Source: Astrocystis sublimbata (Eukaryota > Ascomycota > Sordariomycetes > Xylariales > Xylariaceae). From it: a stretch of 64,000 nucleotides of DNA. The notes below the pieces were generated by a model that was not told the DNA's origin, did no database searches, and was given only the letters and a program-made list of their open reading frames with translations. Below, piece after piece: positions 19,817 through 31,628 of this stretch. Location: positions 62,001 to 126,000 of the forward strand of contig JAJNNY010000071.1 in NCBI GenBank assembly GCA_022453515.1, written 5' to 3'. Position 1 is the first letter of the stretch. Each line of letters starts with the position of its first letter. The position numbers and the translations under genes were made by a program.

Positions 19817-22800
19817 GGCGCTGATGCTGCTCCTCCGGTGTCTGTGTGTGTAAGTCCCGAAGCGGTAGCAAAATCCTGTTGGGTGGTGGCTTATTGTTTC
19901 GGGCGGGTATGTATGTAGGTTCGTATGTATGCGTGTATGTGTGTGTGGTTTCGCTCGGATGCAGCGGGAAGGTTAAGGTTAACGGGAGCCTATATGCGTC
20001 GTGTTATAGACGGGTAGAAAACTTGGCGTTGAAGAAATAAATCTAACAGCGGAATTTCGTGCAGAACTCGTCGTAAATATTCAGATGAAGTGGTGACGTT
20101 GGTTGCCGGGTTAAACAGGTAAGATATCGGAATAGTCAGTCAGCAATGACGAGTATGGATAGCTCGAGTAATTAAAAGCGCAGTTGTTGTAAGGTTGGTT
20201 GGAATGGGTTGCCCCGTGTACAGCAGAAGAATAGTTAAAAGCAGGTGAATCTTGTCTTTACTACGGTAACCAAGATCTCATTTCACTGATGCATGGGTCA
20301 TCAATCTTATGTATGCAAGTCGCCGCCGCTGCGCAACTCTGATCGCATGCTGTCAACCGCGAAGAAAACGCCATCAAGTTCGGGGTTAAAGAGAAGCGAC
20401 ACGCCGACTGGTGCAGCAGAGATGATGCTCTAGAAGCTGGCCAGCATCACTTGGCATCATAGCGTGCAAGCTAAGGACGTAATAGTCAGCAGGGTCGTGG
20501 TCGCATACGGCTAGTCGTCCCGATCGAGCAGTCCTTAAGGGCGAGAATGGACGGCCCTAAGCAGTGGGCCTAAGGCGGATAAGATCTTGATGACTCGAAG
20601 AGGCTTGTAGCGGGCAATTTTTGGTGTCCGTCCTCCGAGGCGACCGGATGGCCGAGTAACAAGCCACGACAGGCATCGCGATAAGCTTATTGATAAGGAT
20701 ATTCGGGCCCGTCGTGGCATGCACGTGCGCCCATGAGATTGTCTTGCATTCTTAGTAACGGCCCAGGTGCAACCACGGAGAGCCATGCTTCGGCCGAAGT
20801 GCAGCGCGCTATATTAAGACCGTAAACCTGCACGCCGTCGCCACATGGCGGCCCAATCGCTTTATAAGCCTGACCATGTCTATACCTTGGTAATGATAAC
20901 ATCAAGAAACCAGCGATGCAACAACTTGATCATAGTACTGTAGAATAATGATGCAGATATACTCGTATTGTTTGCGACATCATAATCTCGTTTTTCTCCT
21001 TTCGACGTGCATGTCTCACATCGGATTGAATTGAAACCCTTGTTTTTCTCTACATCAAACGGTTTGTCTCATGCGTTGTTTTACTTGGTATTCTACTTAA
21101 CTCCGAGCTAGTTTCGCTTTCCGAGCGCCACCGCTCGGGCGCTGCCGCCATACATACATCACACGCTGCTGAGCTTAAGTAATCCATCCATGCGTGAGAT
21201 CATCTTGACTCGCGCCTTTTCCCCTTATCACACTAAGTGCTAATAGCGCCCCCCGCCGGCCACTCCGCAACGGTGCTTTGCGACTTCCGACCTCCGTTTG
21301 TTTTCTTTCAGTGCATTGGACTCAGCCTTATGTGTCTGAGAGCTTCCGTCCAATACTAATGAATATGGATCCGATCGAAGTGGATTGAACAGAGCTCACT
21401 GAGTTCAGGGCCTCGTTGCCAACACCATTTTGAGACATTCAGCTTCTCTTGTGTCTTCCTGAAACAGACGGAGCTGAGTACGAGCTTTAAATTGCAGCAT
21501 TTCTAATGACATCAATCGTTTCGCGGGGTGTTCCGAACAAAAACATGAGCACATGCTCCCATCGAATGGCGCATGGCTGCAACTGTCTACCTAGGTAGGT
21601 AGCCATGATGAGGGAAGCTTAAGGGCGAGAACTTAGTACCGACAACAACAAGGAGCTAAATGCAGATGTCCTTCGGCGAGTGCAAGCTTCGAATTCAGAC
21701 GACGGGCTAAGTACAACGAATACAAGCGACAAGCTTAACGAGCGGGACACCGACTAGGAACGGCCGTCAACAGCGGCCGACTTTCCAGGACACCAACCAA
21801 CGGACGTTTCGCTGCAAGTTGCGATAATAGCTGCTGCTATTGCTGGAGCCTCGACTCGTCCTGCAGGCTCCGTCGTCGTGTGCATCACGGTCGGGACGTC
21901 CATATAAGCTTGCTGCTGGCGCAGTCGCCATTCTTGCACCTAGTGTATCCCAACTCGAGCTCTATCTCCCCGTCGGTCGCCGCGAGCATCGAGTTACCCT
22001 CGTGTCAGGACCGCCGGACCGCAGACGTTGGTTGTTAGGCCGTATACGTTGGCCCCTAGCCCCTGGGTGCCCTTCCACGTGTAACTCATGACGTTGGGTG
22101 TGTAGATGGTGCTGCAGTAGACAGCTGCGGATTAATACGACCCATGGTCGTTCACTGGGCCGCCTTGTTGGGCCACTGTCTTCTGCGGCGGGAACATGCA
22201 GAACCCACGCCAGCCGCCCTCATTGCTGCCCTGGATCCCTCCATTCTGGTCACCAAATACTATCACCACCACCGCAGTTGGCCTTGTGAATCAAACGAGA
22301 GCAGCTTGGGACGGGACGGGCTATGGGCGTGTTGCTTGGGAGGGAGGAGAAGAGAGCGAGGTCGAGGATTGTATTAGTAGGTATGGCGTGGACCCATGAG
22401 TTCCTTTCTCCGACGGATGTGCATATGTCGCAGCCCGGGTGTCTTTTTTCCCCCGCCACTTGAGCGTGGTGTTTAACTATATGTGCTTACATATATTTAT
22501 TCCGCTGCTGAATCTTGAGACTTTTGTGCGTAATGCTTATATCAAGGTCTTTCGCGCAAGGTTTGAATAGAATGATGGAAAACACGAGGACCGGAGTGGT
22601 ATAGGTGGACAATAATAAAATGTGCGATAAGTGTTGTTTTGTTCTAAGTTGCGAAAGACATTTTTTTTGAATTATATCATGCAGCTTCTCTTGAGCTGTT
22701 AACCGCTTGTTCAAACGAGGTTGTCACGACGGGGTGCGGAGTCACTGGCTAGGATAGGGTAATATGTACATATATATGTAGGAAATGAAGGTCTTCTAGC

Positions 22801-23012
22801 GAAGCCACGAAGAACTTCATTTTGTCGTGCAAAAATATATAAGCCAATGCAGGAGATCCAGCTGTCAGAATAATGCAAAGGTAAAGTAGAAATTAAATAT
22901 TGAAGAGATACAAATTTAGCGACCGATTGTAGCCAACAATCGATAGAAGACGTCTCCAAGCCTCCTCTCAGAAAAACCGGATTGATCATTGCCGATGCCT
23001 AGTCCCTGGCAC
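19817..23012. other. Long intergenic region
   Basis: 3.2 kb without a supportable gene. The first 300 bases form the GPCR-like promoter, with TGTATG repeats at about 19908-19945. Several short open frames on both strands (for example 20535-20905 minus and 21754-22400 both strands) lack motifs and splice logic. A CTACCTAGGTAG palindrome lies at about 21589. The stretch 22480-22700 is AT-rich and flanks the 3' end of the beta-lactamase-fold gene. Nothing here resembles a tRNA. Confidence 0.4.
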
Positions 23013-24900
23013 CTAATCCCTGACTCGTGTCAGCTTGAGCCTCCACATCCTCAGATCGATGGCCTCAGCATTGCCATCCTCGCTCATCTCAAACACCCAG
23101 TCATCGTACGCAACAGAGCCGTACAGCAGCTGCGCGTGCCCAACCCACGCGTACAAGCAGGGGTCTTCGAGGCGATCGCCCGAGCCCTCCTTGAAGGACG
23201 TGACCCGGAAGCCCAGCCGCGCGTCGTACGTTCCGGCGCCGTCTTCGGTCTTCTTGACCGTCCGGAGCTGGGACGGATACATGCGTGGGAAGTATTCTCC
23301 GCTAGGAAAGGCCGCGGCGAAAAAGCTTTCCGTGCCCGTGATCTCGACGCCGCGCGCGAAAAGAGAGGTCACGCCCAGGCCGGCTCGCCCGTCGTCTCCG
23401 GCGACGATGGTGATTGAGCTGTTGGAGGCGGCGTCTTCGTATGTCCCGGCGAACCTGACCGCGGCCTCGTCCTTCGCCTGGTCCTCGGCCATGGGGATGA
23501 AGAAGTCGGTAAAAGCGTTGAACAGCTCTCCCCGAACGTCGTCCGCGCTTCCGGGGGCAGATGCCGCCATTGCAATCCAACCGAGATCGTGCTGAGGCGA
23601 GAGAGCCATGGCTGTGTTGTAAGTGCCGATATCGCCTTGCTTGGTATAATAGTCTGTTACGTGATTGTTCGGACTGGTGAGGTAGCGCATCTCCCATGGT
23701 GCTCCAACGGCCACGCCGACGTAGCCCGTCTGGATACGCGACGTAAGCCAACGACGCGTCTCGGCTGGGGACAAGAGCGTCGATTGTAGTATGCCCTGTC
23801 CCGCCTTGACCATGTCGGCTGTCGAGGCGTACATGGAGCCTGCTGGCGCAACCTCTCCGATATCCTGGTCCCAGCCAACCTCTGTCGCGTTGCCGCCGGG
23901 GATGACGCCGTGGCTTTTGGGCGTAGTCTTAAAGGAGCTAGACGTCATCCCTAACGGTTTATAGATGCTGGATTCCACTGTGTCATCCGCAGGTTGACCC
24001 ATTATTGCTTCTTGCGCATAGCTAAGCAAGGTGAAGGCGATATTGCTATAAACAGGGCCTTGCTGCGATGCGTATAGCGGGTGTTGCTTTGTGAGCAAGC
24101 GGATGGTTTCTGCCGCTCATTTTGTCAGTACAAAATCCTGAAGCGAGTGTGTTGGATGCTGATATACCTTCCCGAGAGCAAAAGTGTACGCTGTCAATAT
24201 CGCATGTCACTTCATCCCCCTCTGGAAGGGGTGCTAGTCCCAGCCCTGCAGAGATCTCTTCGGGAGTTAAGATGGTTACCAGCTCGTTGAGAGTAGCTGT
24301 CAATATCACATGTCAGCGACGCAGAATAGATTTGAAACATGTCGAAGACTTACACTCGCGCGGGATACCCGCCGCCTGGCTGGCGAGCTGACCGATTGTC
24401 ACATCGTCCCATTGTACATTGTTGATGTCATCGTATACACTATCATCCGGGGCTTTGTTGGGGTTGCTCTTGAGCTCGGGGAGGTACTTGGTGATTGGCT
24501 CATTGTAGTAGCGATCGCCCGCCTCGATCAGGAAGGACCACACAGTGAACACCTTGGAGATACTGCCGATGCGAAAGATGGAGTCTTTGTCCACCTTCTC
24601 GACTCCGACATCGACGGAAGGTGTATGGTAATACTCATACAAGGTCCGATTCTCCTTGGAAGAAAACAGTGCCACGGCCCAGGCGGTGTCCTTGGAGCCA
24701 AGAGTCGAACTGCTGTTGGTTAACCGGGCTTCGAATTTCTGAACAGCATCGGCGAGAGTTTTGCTGCCGGAAAGTTGCGAGGCTGCTGGAAATTCGGGCC
24801 CAAACAAAACGCAGTCATTGCCATTGCTGCCGCCATCGGTGCGCTTCGTCACCCCGAGAGCGGATGCTGTCCCTATCAACAGGGGCAGAGAGGGACGCAT
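23013..24900 (-). CDS. Secreted beta-lactamase/transpeptidase-fold protein
   Basis: Minus-strand exons are 24900-24354, 24296-24168 and 24109-23013 (590 aa), both introns in phase 1 (GTAAGT/CAG and GTATAT/CAG). Residues 1-16 (MRPSLPLLIGTASALG) are a signal peptide. The serine beta-lactamase/PBP-like (PF00144) core is clear: IGSISK gives the catalytic S-x-x-K (Ser113, Lys116), and PVYSNIAF gives the Y-x-N pair (246-248). Family-specific stretches are QLASQAAGIPRE, TPEEISAGLGLAPLP, EDxCxY-like pairs of Cys, and a C-terminal beta-rich domain (residues about 430-590). Fungal relatives are secreted esterase- or peptidase-type hydrolases, and some sit in polyketide clusters as hydrolytic release enzymes. 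Antibiotic hydrolysis should not be assumed. There is no cluster neighbour here. Confidence 0.85.
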
Positions 24901-25839
24901 GATTGAAGCGGTTTGGCTGTTTGGCTGTGTGCGGGGGCGGTTGGTATTCAATGGCTTCAGCACGACTGCATATAGTCTTCCAGATTGCGCATACACAGGA
25001 CTGGAAGGAGAGTGATGAGAGGTTGTTTTTTAATTCACGGAGGCCATTGTTCCCATCTTCATATACTGGAGGATCACAAATGGATGGAGATGGAGGGCGC
25101 CAATATCATCACGAAATAGGTCAACATTTCGTGAGGTAGGTGGGCATTACCCCGCCACCTGTTGTGTATGGTAACCATCAAGATGCAACATCAGGATACA
25201 TGGTGCGAGTTGAAGAACTGACGATAGGTTACTATATTAAGGGGGACTTTTGGGAGGCGGGGCGGCACAGGGCTGCACGAAATAGGAAAGCCATACTCCA
25301 GATCCTTGTTAGTACAGATAACCACCTCCACAACTACCAGGATGGTCACGCAAGAGGCCTGGCCAGACCAAGATTTCAGACACCCATCTACCACTTCAAC
25401 TGCTGATAAAACCACAGCAGAGAATATGAACACGATGCGAAAAGCTGGAATATGCTATCTAGATCTCACAGTTACTTACATAGTCTGTATTCTAGCATTC
25501 GCGTGACTTCTAAGATTCTCATCCTATGTTGAAGATATATTGCTCGAGTCCGAATATGGTGAAGGGTGGAGCGATCTGAAACGAACGTTGGTCAGATCCG
25601 GGTCATGCCGTAATATCGGTAAAGCCCTACGAGGGTCTTCTAGACTCAAGTCCTTAACTTTGAAAGAGCAGTGCGAACCTTTCTGAATATCTTAAAAACC
25701 ATATCATGCTTCGTCAAAGGCGACCAAGAGCCCGACGGGCTTCGGGGGTACTTCGCAGAGTGATGTGCTGAGCTGAAACGTCGTTCTCAGCCCTACAGGG
25801 CCTGGGAAACGATGCTCCGGTGTGCCCGAGTCTACACAT
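24901..25839. other. Intergenic region upstream of the beta-lactamase-fold gene
   Basis: I see no gene. The first 150 bases should hold the promoter of the minus-strand gene. The remainder is ordinary unique-looking sequence up to the transposable element at 25840. Confidence 0.4.
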
Positions 25840-26172
25840 AAGCTGATACTTCCCCCCCCCATGCTCACCTGATAATACATGGGGGTTGAAACCCTACTTA
25901 TAGCTACAAAAGTACATATATATAAGCCACCTTATATAATAATATATACATTCTAAGAACCCAAATACTAGATCTAACCTAAATACTAAATCTAACCCAA
26001 ACTTTAGATCTAACCCAAACCCTAACTACTAACCCTAGATCTAACCCTAACCCTAATAGTAAGTATAGCGTAGATGTGGCGTTAAGTACCTACCCTGTTT
26101 CTAGGAGTAGGGTCTCTAACCCTTTCGGGGATGTATTATCAGGTGAGCATGGGGGGGGGGAAATATCAGCTT
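25840..26172. mobile_element. MITE-like element with about 42-bp terminal inverted repeats
   Basis: The left end (25840-25880, AAGCTGATACTTCC, nine C, ATGCTCACCTGATAATACAT) is the inverted complement of the right end (26131-26172), with one mismatch and one extra C. The 333-bp unit has no coding capacity. The interior (about 25965-26060) is made of degenerate CTAACCC/CTAAATCTAACCC words, including a short exact (CTAACC) telomere-like run at about 26038-26055. No simple target duplication touches the TIRs. A 10-bp direct repeat CGGTGTGCCC sits 12-13 bases outside each end (25818-25827 and 26184-26193) and may mark a longer true boundary. A non-autonomous DNA element is the best reading. Confidence 0.8.
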
Positions 26173-26491
26173 GTCTGATCACTCGGTGTGCCCAGAATAA
26201 AAAGCAAAGACGCTCAGATGACGGAACATTGCGGCAAGGTTAGGGTCAAGCTGCGCCGCACTATTACAGATCAATGCCTCTGGGCTGCCGCGGCATCGCC
26301 GAGGAGAAGCTCAACGCAGGTGAAGAGCAGGGAGATGATAGGAACCGTTTCTTTATCGTGGTAATTTGTCGCTAGCACGCCTCATATTATGCAGTTGTAG
26401 TGTACATACAAGGGCAGGTATTCCCCAGGGTCGTAGTATCCAGCGTACAGCTAATTACCCTGGCCCTTGTGATGATCATTAAATGATCGCC

Positions 26492-26986
26492 TCACCCCAC
26501 TTCATGTGGCCTTATATGTAGGTGTGGACGGTTGGGAAGCGGACATTCAATATTCATCTCCCTTGCCTGGAACTGCTCATAGAGAGAGCTGATGGTCAGC
26601 ACGGCGTGTTTCGCTGCCGGTTCTGAGGCGACCACCTGCTGCACCCGGTGTGTCCAGAATGAGGCGTCAAGAGTGATGGATAGTTGTGGACGGTGGAAGA
26701 TGCTGTTGGCGTCCGGAGCTGCGCCAGGTGGGCGGCACAAAGCGTGGTGGTGGTGATGAGGGGGTAGCTGGCGTGGAAGGAGATGCTCCCAGCTGAAGCA
26801 ACCAGGACGTGGAGCAGCCGACTTGTCATTTACATTATTACCAGATTTAAGGGGAACCGTATCTCCTCTTTGGCCTAAAGCTGATTGGCCTTTGACAGCA
26901 CCGGGTTTCGCAAGGGAAGAGCGTACGTCCCGGCACGTCGGCATCAAATCCGTGGAGTTTTCCTCGATTCTCGCTTTACCAGGCAC
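26492..26986 (-). pseudogene. Relic of a Zn2Cys6-type fungal transcription factor
   Basis: The 164-residue frame contains ASFWTHRVQQVVASEPAAKH followed by AVLTISSLYEQF. This is the start of the fungal-specific transcription-factor domain (typically FWxxLVLQxSHxEPAVxHAVxALGSLHE). No downstream two-thirds of the domain follows. Upstream, GKARIEEN...PTCRDVRSS looks like a decayed Zn2Cys6 cluster with most Cys lost. It lies between a MITE-like element and a Fot1-type element, so a truncated decayed copy is likely. The frame assignment of the N-terminal part is uncertain. Confidence 0.4.
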
Positions 26987-27614
26987 GCCAGTCTAGCCCC
27001 CTATACTACGTTGGCCACGATTATGGTATCGAACTTCTGTCGAGTCGGTCATACTCCTCTTGTCTTTTTCTCTGACCGCAAGTTACATTCCATCGCTCCA
27101 TTGTTCAAGGTCTGGGGCGAAACGCAGCACGCGAGCCTCCTCCGCTCATCGCAACCACCGCCACGGAGGCCTGACATCTTCACCCTGAACTCTGACTACG
27201 AATGTAGATAGGGCGGTCTCACCGAGATACAATCACCATGGTTTTGGGGTGGTGCGTCGATCAATACCCGGTGGCTCAGTTGATCCCAGTCTGTGCTTTT
27301 CGGACATCGCAGGCTTGTTGGTCAATAAACCATGAATGCAAATTCATCATGGGAAGACGAGCGGACCCCTGACTGAGTACTATAAATATTTAGCACAATG
27401 AACCCAAGTCCTAAAACATAGGACCATAAGGCAAATGCCCACCAAATAAGTCCAGAGGCTGTTAACTTATTCTGTACAACGCTAGACCTACGCAACGCCA
27501 AAAGATCACCTTTCTTGTCAACCTAAAGGCCTCGTATGTGGGTTAACTATCGCAAAGTTCTCGGATCCTATACATAGAATGCAACGAGTCTGCACGCAAT
27601 TCATCACAGCTCGT
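26987..27614. other. Intergenic region left of the Fot1-type element
   Basis: I see no gene. AT content rises toward the transposon. Confidence 0.35.
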
Positions 27615-27616
27615 TA

Positions 27617-29475
27617 ACGTCGGTCCCCTACTTTCCGGCCACCCCTGCTTTCCGGCCACCCATTTTAGCCCACACCGCCTTTTGCATCTCTCACTTCACA
27701 CAACCACCATGTACGCAATTCTTTATCAAAGCCTATCATACTTTACACAGCCTAAAAGGACCTATCAATAGCTCGATATACCGAAAAAAATGTTGATTCT
27801 GTAATAGTTACAGTTAGAGCGGGCCGTAGCATTCGCAAGGCCACTTTTAAATAGGGTATCCCTCGAGCTACCTTTTAAAAGCGTATCAGCGGTCGTTCAG
27901 CTAGAAAAAAAAACTTTAACTACTTTTAAAAAGTCGACCCTACTACTAAAAAAAGACTAGCCCAATAGGTACTCTTTTAATCCGACCTAGGGCTTCCTCC
28001 AAGCTACGCAAAGCTACGGGAATTTACTAGCTGCGTACTATAGGCCTAAAGGCTTAACGTATTATTCGGAAAGTATTGGGTTTCCCGTTTTCTAGCTAGA
28101 AACCTATCGATTTAAGTTTATAAAAGCCGGTCTATCGATTTTCGGCGTTTAAATAAAATAATAACTGATATTATTTAAAAATAGTTCTAACGCCTAGCAA
28201 TCCCGGCCGTTAAAGCTATTAAACTAAAAAATAGGTATAATATAAATAAGATCGGTATAATAGAAAAGATAGGTAAAAATAGCTTAGTCTTTAAAAGGGC
28301 CTAGAAAGCCGTTCTCTAGCGAAAAATACTTAAAAAAAGGACTTAGTTATTTATTATTAAGTGTATTTCTATTATTAGGACTTTTTTACCTTTTTTAGTA
28401 ATTTTTAAAAATAGTTTATTATAATAATAGTAGTATTCTTTAGATCTTAAGCCTTTTAAAAGCTAGAAATAGGATTATTAGAAAAAGGGATGGATAAACA
28501 ATTCTATTGGGCTAGAATAGGTCCGGAAGGTTTTTATCCTGTTAACCTAACCTAAAAACCCTTCCGAAACCAGGCTTCTGATTTTTAACAGCTATAAAAG
28601 CTATATAACAGTCGATTTTATATAGAAGTATTATTAGAATTATATCTAACTATTATTTTTGCTTTTTTATGCTTTATATATCTTTTAGCCCTTTAATATT
28701 ACGGTATTTTTTTTTTTAAAAACGGCCTATTATAAATATTTTGGGTATATTACCTATTTATATAATTTTTCTATTGCTAGTAAGCAAAATTTCCTTAAAT
28801 ACTATCGTAAAGCCTATTTAGATACGTTTATATTATTAAATATTTTATTTAGTTAAAAAGCTACTGGGTTATGGCTAGTTTTAGTAAAACATTTATTATT
28901 AAGCTTTTTTTTTTAAAAAAGCTTTTTTAAAAAGTATAAACGGTTCTAAAAAGTATTTTAACTAATAGTTAGGTTAATAATCCATTAGAATTAATAGATC
29001 TAGAGGCTATAAAAGTTATATAGTTTATTTCTTAGTACTTCTAAGACCTTTATTAATAATTAAATATATATACTATTACTATAGAAAGCTTTACTACCTA
29101 ACAACTATTGTTTTTAAAAATTAAAAAGGTATTTATTAAAAAAAACACTTAGTTAGCTTTTATATACTATAAAAATAAAGCCTAAAAAGCTAAATTTAAA
29201 GCCGCAATTCTTTAAAAGCGGAAAAAGGTAGAATTAAGCCCTTAGTTTAAGTTTACTAGTATTAACGATATCCGGCGGGCGTAAATTGCCGCTAGCGATG
29301 TTAAAGATAGTTATAATAAATCTAGCGAGTCTGGTTTACCTAGTGAAGCCGAAGATTGTATTATAGTTAGTGTAGATAACTCCGAAAGTGATGATGAAGA
29401 TGGTGCGTGATGGCGGTAGTATTTAGTGTTAGGTGGCCGGAAAGCAGGGGTGGCCGGAAAGTAGGGGACCGACGT
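27617..29475. mobile_element. Fot1/Pogo-type (Tc1/mariner superfamily) DNA transposon, RIP-degraded
   Basis: Perfect terminal inverted repeats of about 44 bp (left 27617-27660, starting ACGTCGGTCCCC; right ending at 29475) are flanked by a TA dinucleotide on both sides (27615-27616 and 29476-29477), the target site of this superfamily. Each TIR contains a repeated CTTTCCGGCCACC word, as in Fot5-like elements. The length of 1859 bp matches a full-size Fot1 relative. The interior is very AT-rich and full of TAA/TAG in all frames; short traces such as the sense frame around 27800-28100 hint at a former transposase, but no intact frame remains. GC-normal TIRs with an AT-rich middle are what RIP of a repeated coding region leaves. 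Confidence 0.88.
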
Positions 29476-29477
29476 TA

Positions 29478-29829
29478 CATAGTAGATGGAGTTTAGGACC
29501 TATGAGGTAAGGAATGAAACTTGGAGGCTGAGAAATTAATCTGGGGGTCAAAAAAATAAAACCTGGGGGCCACGAAGAGGACCACAACTCTATAAGAAGT
29601 AACAATTGGCACAGAAGTGAGCTGAGCTGGACAACCCTTGACTAGGACTTGATCATTAAAAGACAAAAGAACAATTGGAACAGCTTGGAAGTAATAAAGG
29701 GGTGCGTGTCGCTTCGAGATAGCAAGCTTAGTTCCCTCGTAACAGACAGATCTCGAGAAAATCATGGAAAATCTCAGAGAATCGTGCCAACAAAAGAACT
29801 GAACAACAATTGCCAAACCGCTCGACACC
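29478..29829. other. Spacer between the Fot1-type element and the membrane-protein relic
   Basis: I see no gene. It presumably contains the former promoter and leader of the relic at 29830, and the transposon lies about 350 bases upstream of its start codon. Confidence 0.35.
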
Positions 29830-30278
29830 ATGTATCGCTTTTCCTATCCGCTCAAAAGGGAATACCCCTACAAGTGGCTCACTCCTCTAGTAGCAGCAGT
29901 ATTGCTCGTCGCGGTCGTGATCGTTCTCTTCGTCAACATACTAACACAGAGTTACGAGCTCGTCACCACTACTACCAACGACACCAGCGTCTTGGAAGAC
30001 GAGTATCGTCCCAACCGCTTGTTGAATCTTTTAGGCCGGAACACAGACGTGTCATGCGAGAACGCTCTGCTCTCGATCAACAACGATATCTTCACAATAT
30101 TTGATTACCATTATAACCGCCGGTTCAGACCAGTCTGTCCGGTATTTCTATTTCGATGGCGATAATTACCACCGAGTGGCAGGCTCCCGGCGCAATTACC
30201 ACCACCATAGACTTGGTGTTAGATCACATTAATAGCGGGTGCACTGTGAGAGATATTACAAAATCTTTCCGAGTCTAA
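29830..30278 (+). pseudogene. Frameshifted, truncated relic of a fungal single-pass membrane protein
   Basis: ATG 29830 (ACCATGT context) opens MYRFSYPLKREYPYKWLTPL followed by a transmembrane helix (VAAVLLVAVVIVLFVNILTQ) and SYELVTTTTND. I know this N-terminus from large fungal membrane proteins with a short cytosolic tail. After LLSINNDIFT the homologous reading jumps frame: ITIITAGSDQSVRYFYFDGD is in a second frame (about 30102-30160), and ITTTIDLVLDHINSGCTVRD is in a third (about 30189-30260), ending at TAA 30276-30278. At least two frameshifts, plus the loss of everything downstream, make this non-functional. The straight frame from the ATG stops at 30163-30165. Confidence 0.55.
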
Positions 30279-31628
30279 TCTGTGAAGGGGTCAAAGGTCG
30301 AGGGGTCAATGCACTGCCATAAGCTGATCATATATATCAGAAGGTCCTTTCCACATATCGCGCGCAGTAGGATAAGAATCAGTTCACTGAATAATAGTGC
30401 GCTTATAATGCTTAAATATCTTTCCTTTTGTCACTTATAATCCTGGACACCCGTCGATCGCAACCAATAGTATTGCTTATCGTCAGTTAAATCAGCAAAC
30501 CATTGATGTGAATCTCGCAGTATATTATCATCACTATTAACAATCTCTAACACTCCTAATCATTCCATATTGCAAATGGAGGGCCTAGTGATTCGGTCCA
30601 AGTATGTGAACAGCTGGGGTTATACTACCTGGAAATACATTGCGAGAGAGTACCTACGCTCTCAAACATAATAGCTATCTAGTGCCACAACTATCACATA
30701 CAACCATAACCTCCAGAGAACTCGGCATCCCGTCAAGGGGGAGTCATATTAAGTGTGCGGTTCCGAGGTGCCATACAAATTAGATAAGAAACTTCCGACC
30801 AGGTTCCTTGTAGTTTATACCCCCCGTAGAAAGTAATACATAATGCTTATTTTCTCATTATTACTTATTTATAGTAGTTATTTAAATATCGTTTATGCAT
30901 TATATGATAGTTATTCTACGATTAAAGGAATATTTACAATACTATATGCCAACATCTACCTCCACTCAACTATACTTACCAGTGCAATAGCTGCCCAAAG
31001 GCATATTTGCCAACAATGATTTAGTAAGCCAACAAAGGCAACCAACTCAAAACTACAACTACAACCACCACCGCGGCGGTTACAACAATAACAACCGTGG
31101 TGGCTATAACAGCAACAACAACAACAACTGCCCGTCCGCTCTGCCCTAGATAAACTGGAGAGCGGAAGATTCTCTGTTGGAGTGGGTCAGAGAGCGGACG
31201 CGCATGTGACTGACATCAAGAAACTGACTTAGGTACTGATCTAGAATAGGACCAACAAGGTTGTTGTTATAAGGTGTGATGAACTTAGGCAGGCAGGTAT
31301 TATGTCAGCCTTTACATAATATTAAGTTACGTATCACGCCTTACACATTCGTCATGCCTAACGTATTTATTATCTCTCACTTTAAGTTTGTTCGACATGC
31401 AGATCTCGCAGTGTAGGGTGAAAGCTTAATTACCTAGGTACCTAGGGGATCCCACAAGGCAACAGTCGGCGCACTGAAATTCCGAGGTATAAAAGCCCGA
31501 CTCTTCCCCATACCTGTTCCTATCTTTTCGTAATCCACCGTGTTAAGTGATTTTCAAAACTGCAATAACCGCGACCTGCAAGGTCCAAGCCATTGTTCCT
31601 ACCCAGATTCAATCTCGCTCCAATCGCG
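30279..31628. other. AT-rich intergenic region
   Basis: No gene is supported. The stretch 30780-30960 is AT-rich. A low-complexity block at about 31050-31130 (CAACTACAACCACCACCGCGG, then AACAACAACAAC) would read as Asn/Gly/Tyr-rich but has no start or body. The last 130 bases form the leader of the F-box gene. Confidence 0.4.
31133..31201. repeat. Inverted repeat CGTCCGCTCT / AGAGCGGACG
   Basis: Ten-base perfect arms (CGTCCGCTCT at about 31132-31141, AGAGCGGACG at about 31191-31200) are separated by roughly 49 bases that contain a further copy of the GAGAGCGGA word. It could be the footprint of a small excised element or a cruciform-forming site. No gene is attached. Confidence 0.6.

Noticed and set aside
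18783..19871. 362-codon frame overlapping the seven-helix protein on the same strand
   Set aside because: Arg/His/Ala-rich out-of-frame shadow of a GC-rich gene. The 322-residue frame has seven clean helices.
20535..22459. Cluster of 60-90 codon frames on both strands
   Set aside because: No shared splice pattern, no motifs and mixed composition; treated as intergenic.
31050..31140. Asn/Gly/Tyr-rich low-complexity coding possibility
   Set aside because: No start or upstream body; composition follows from CAA/CAAC repeats.
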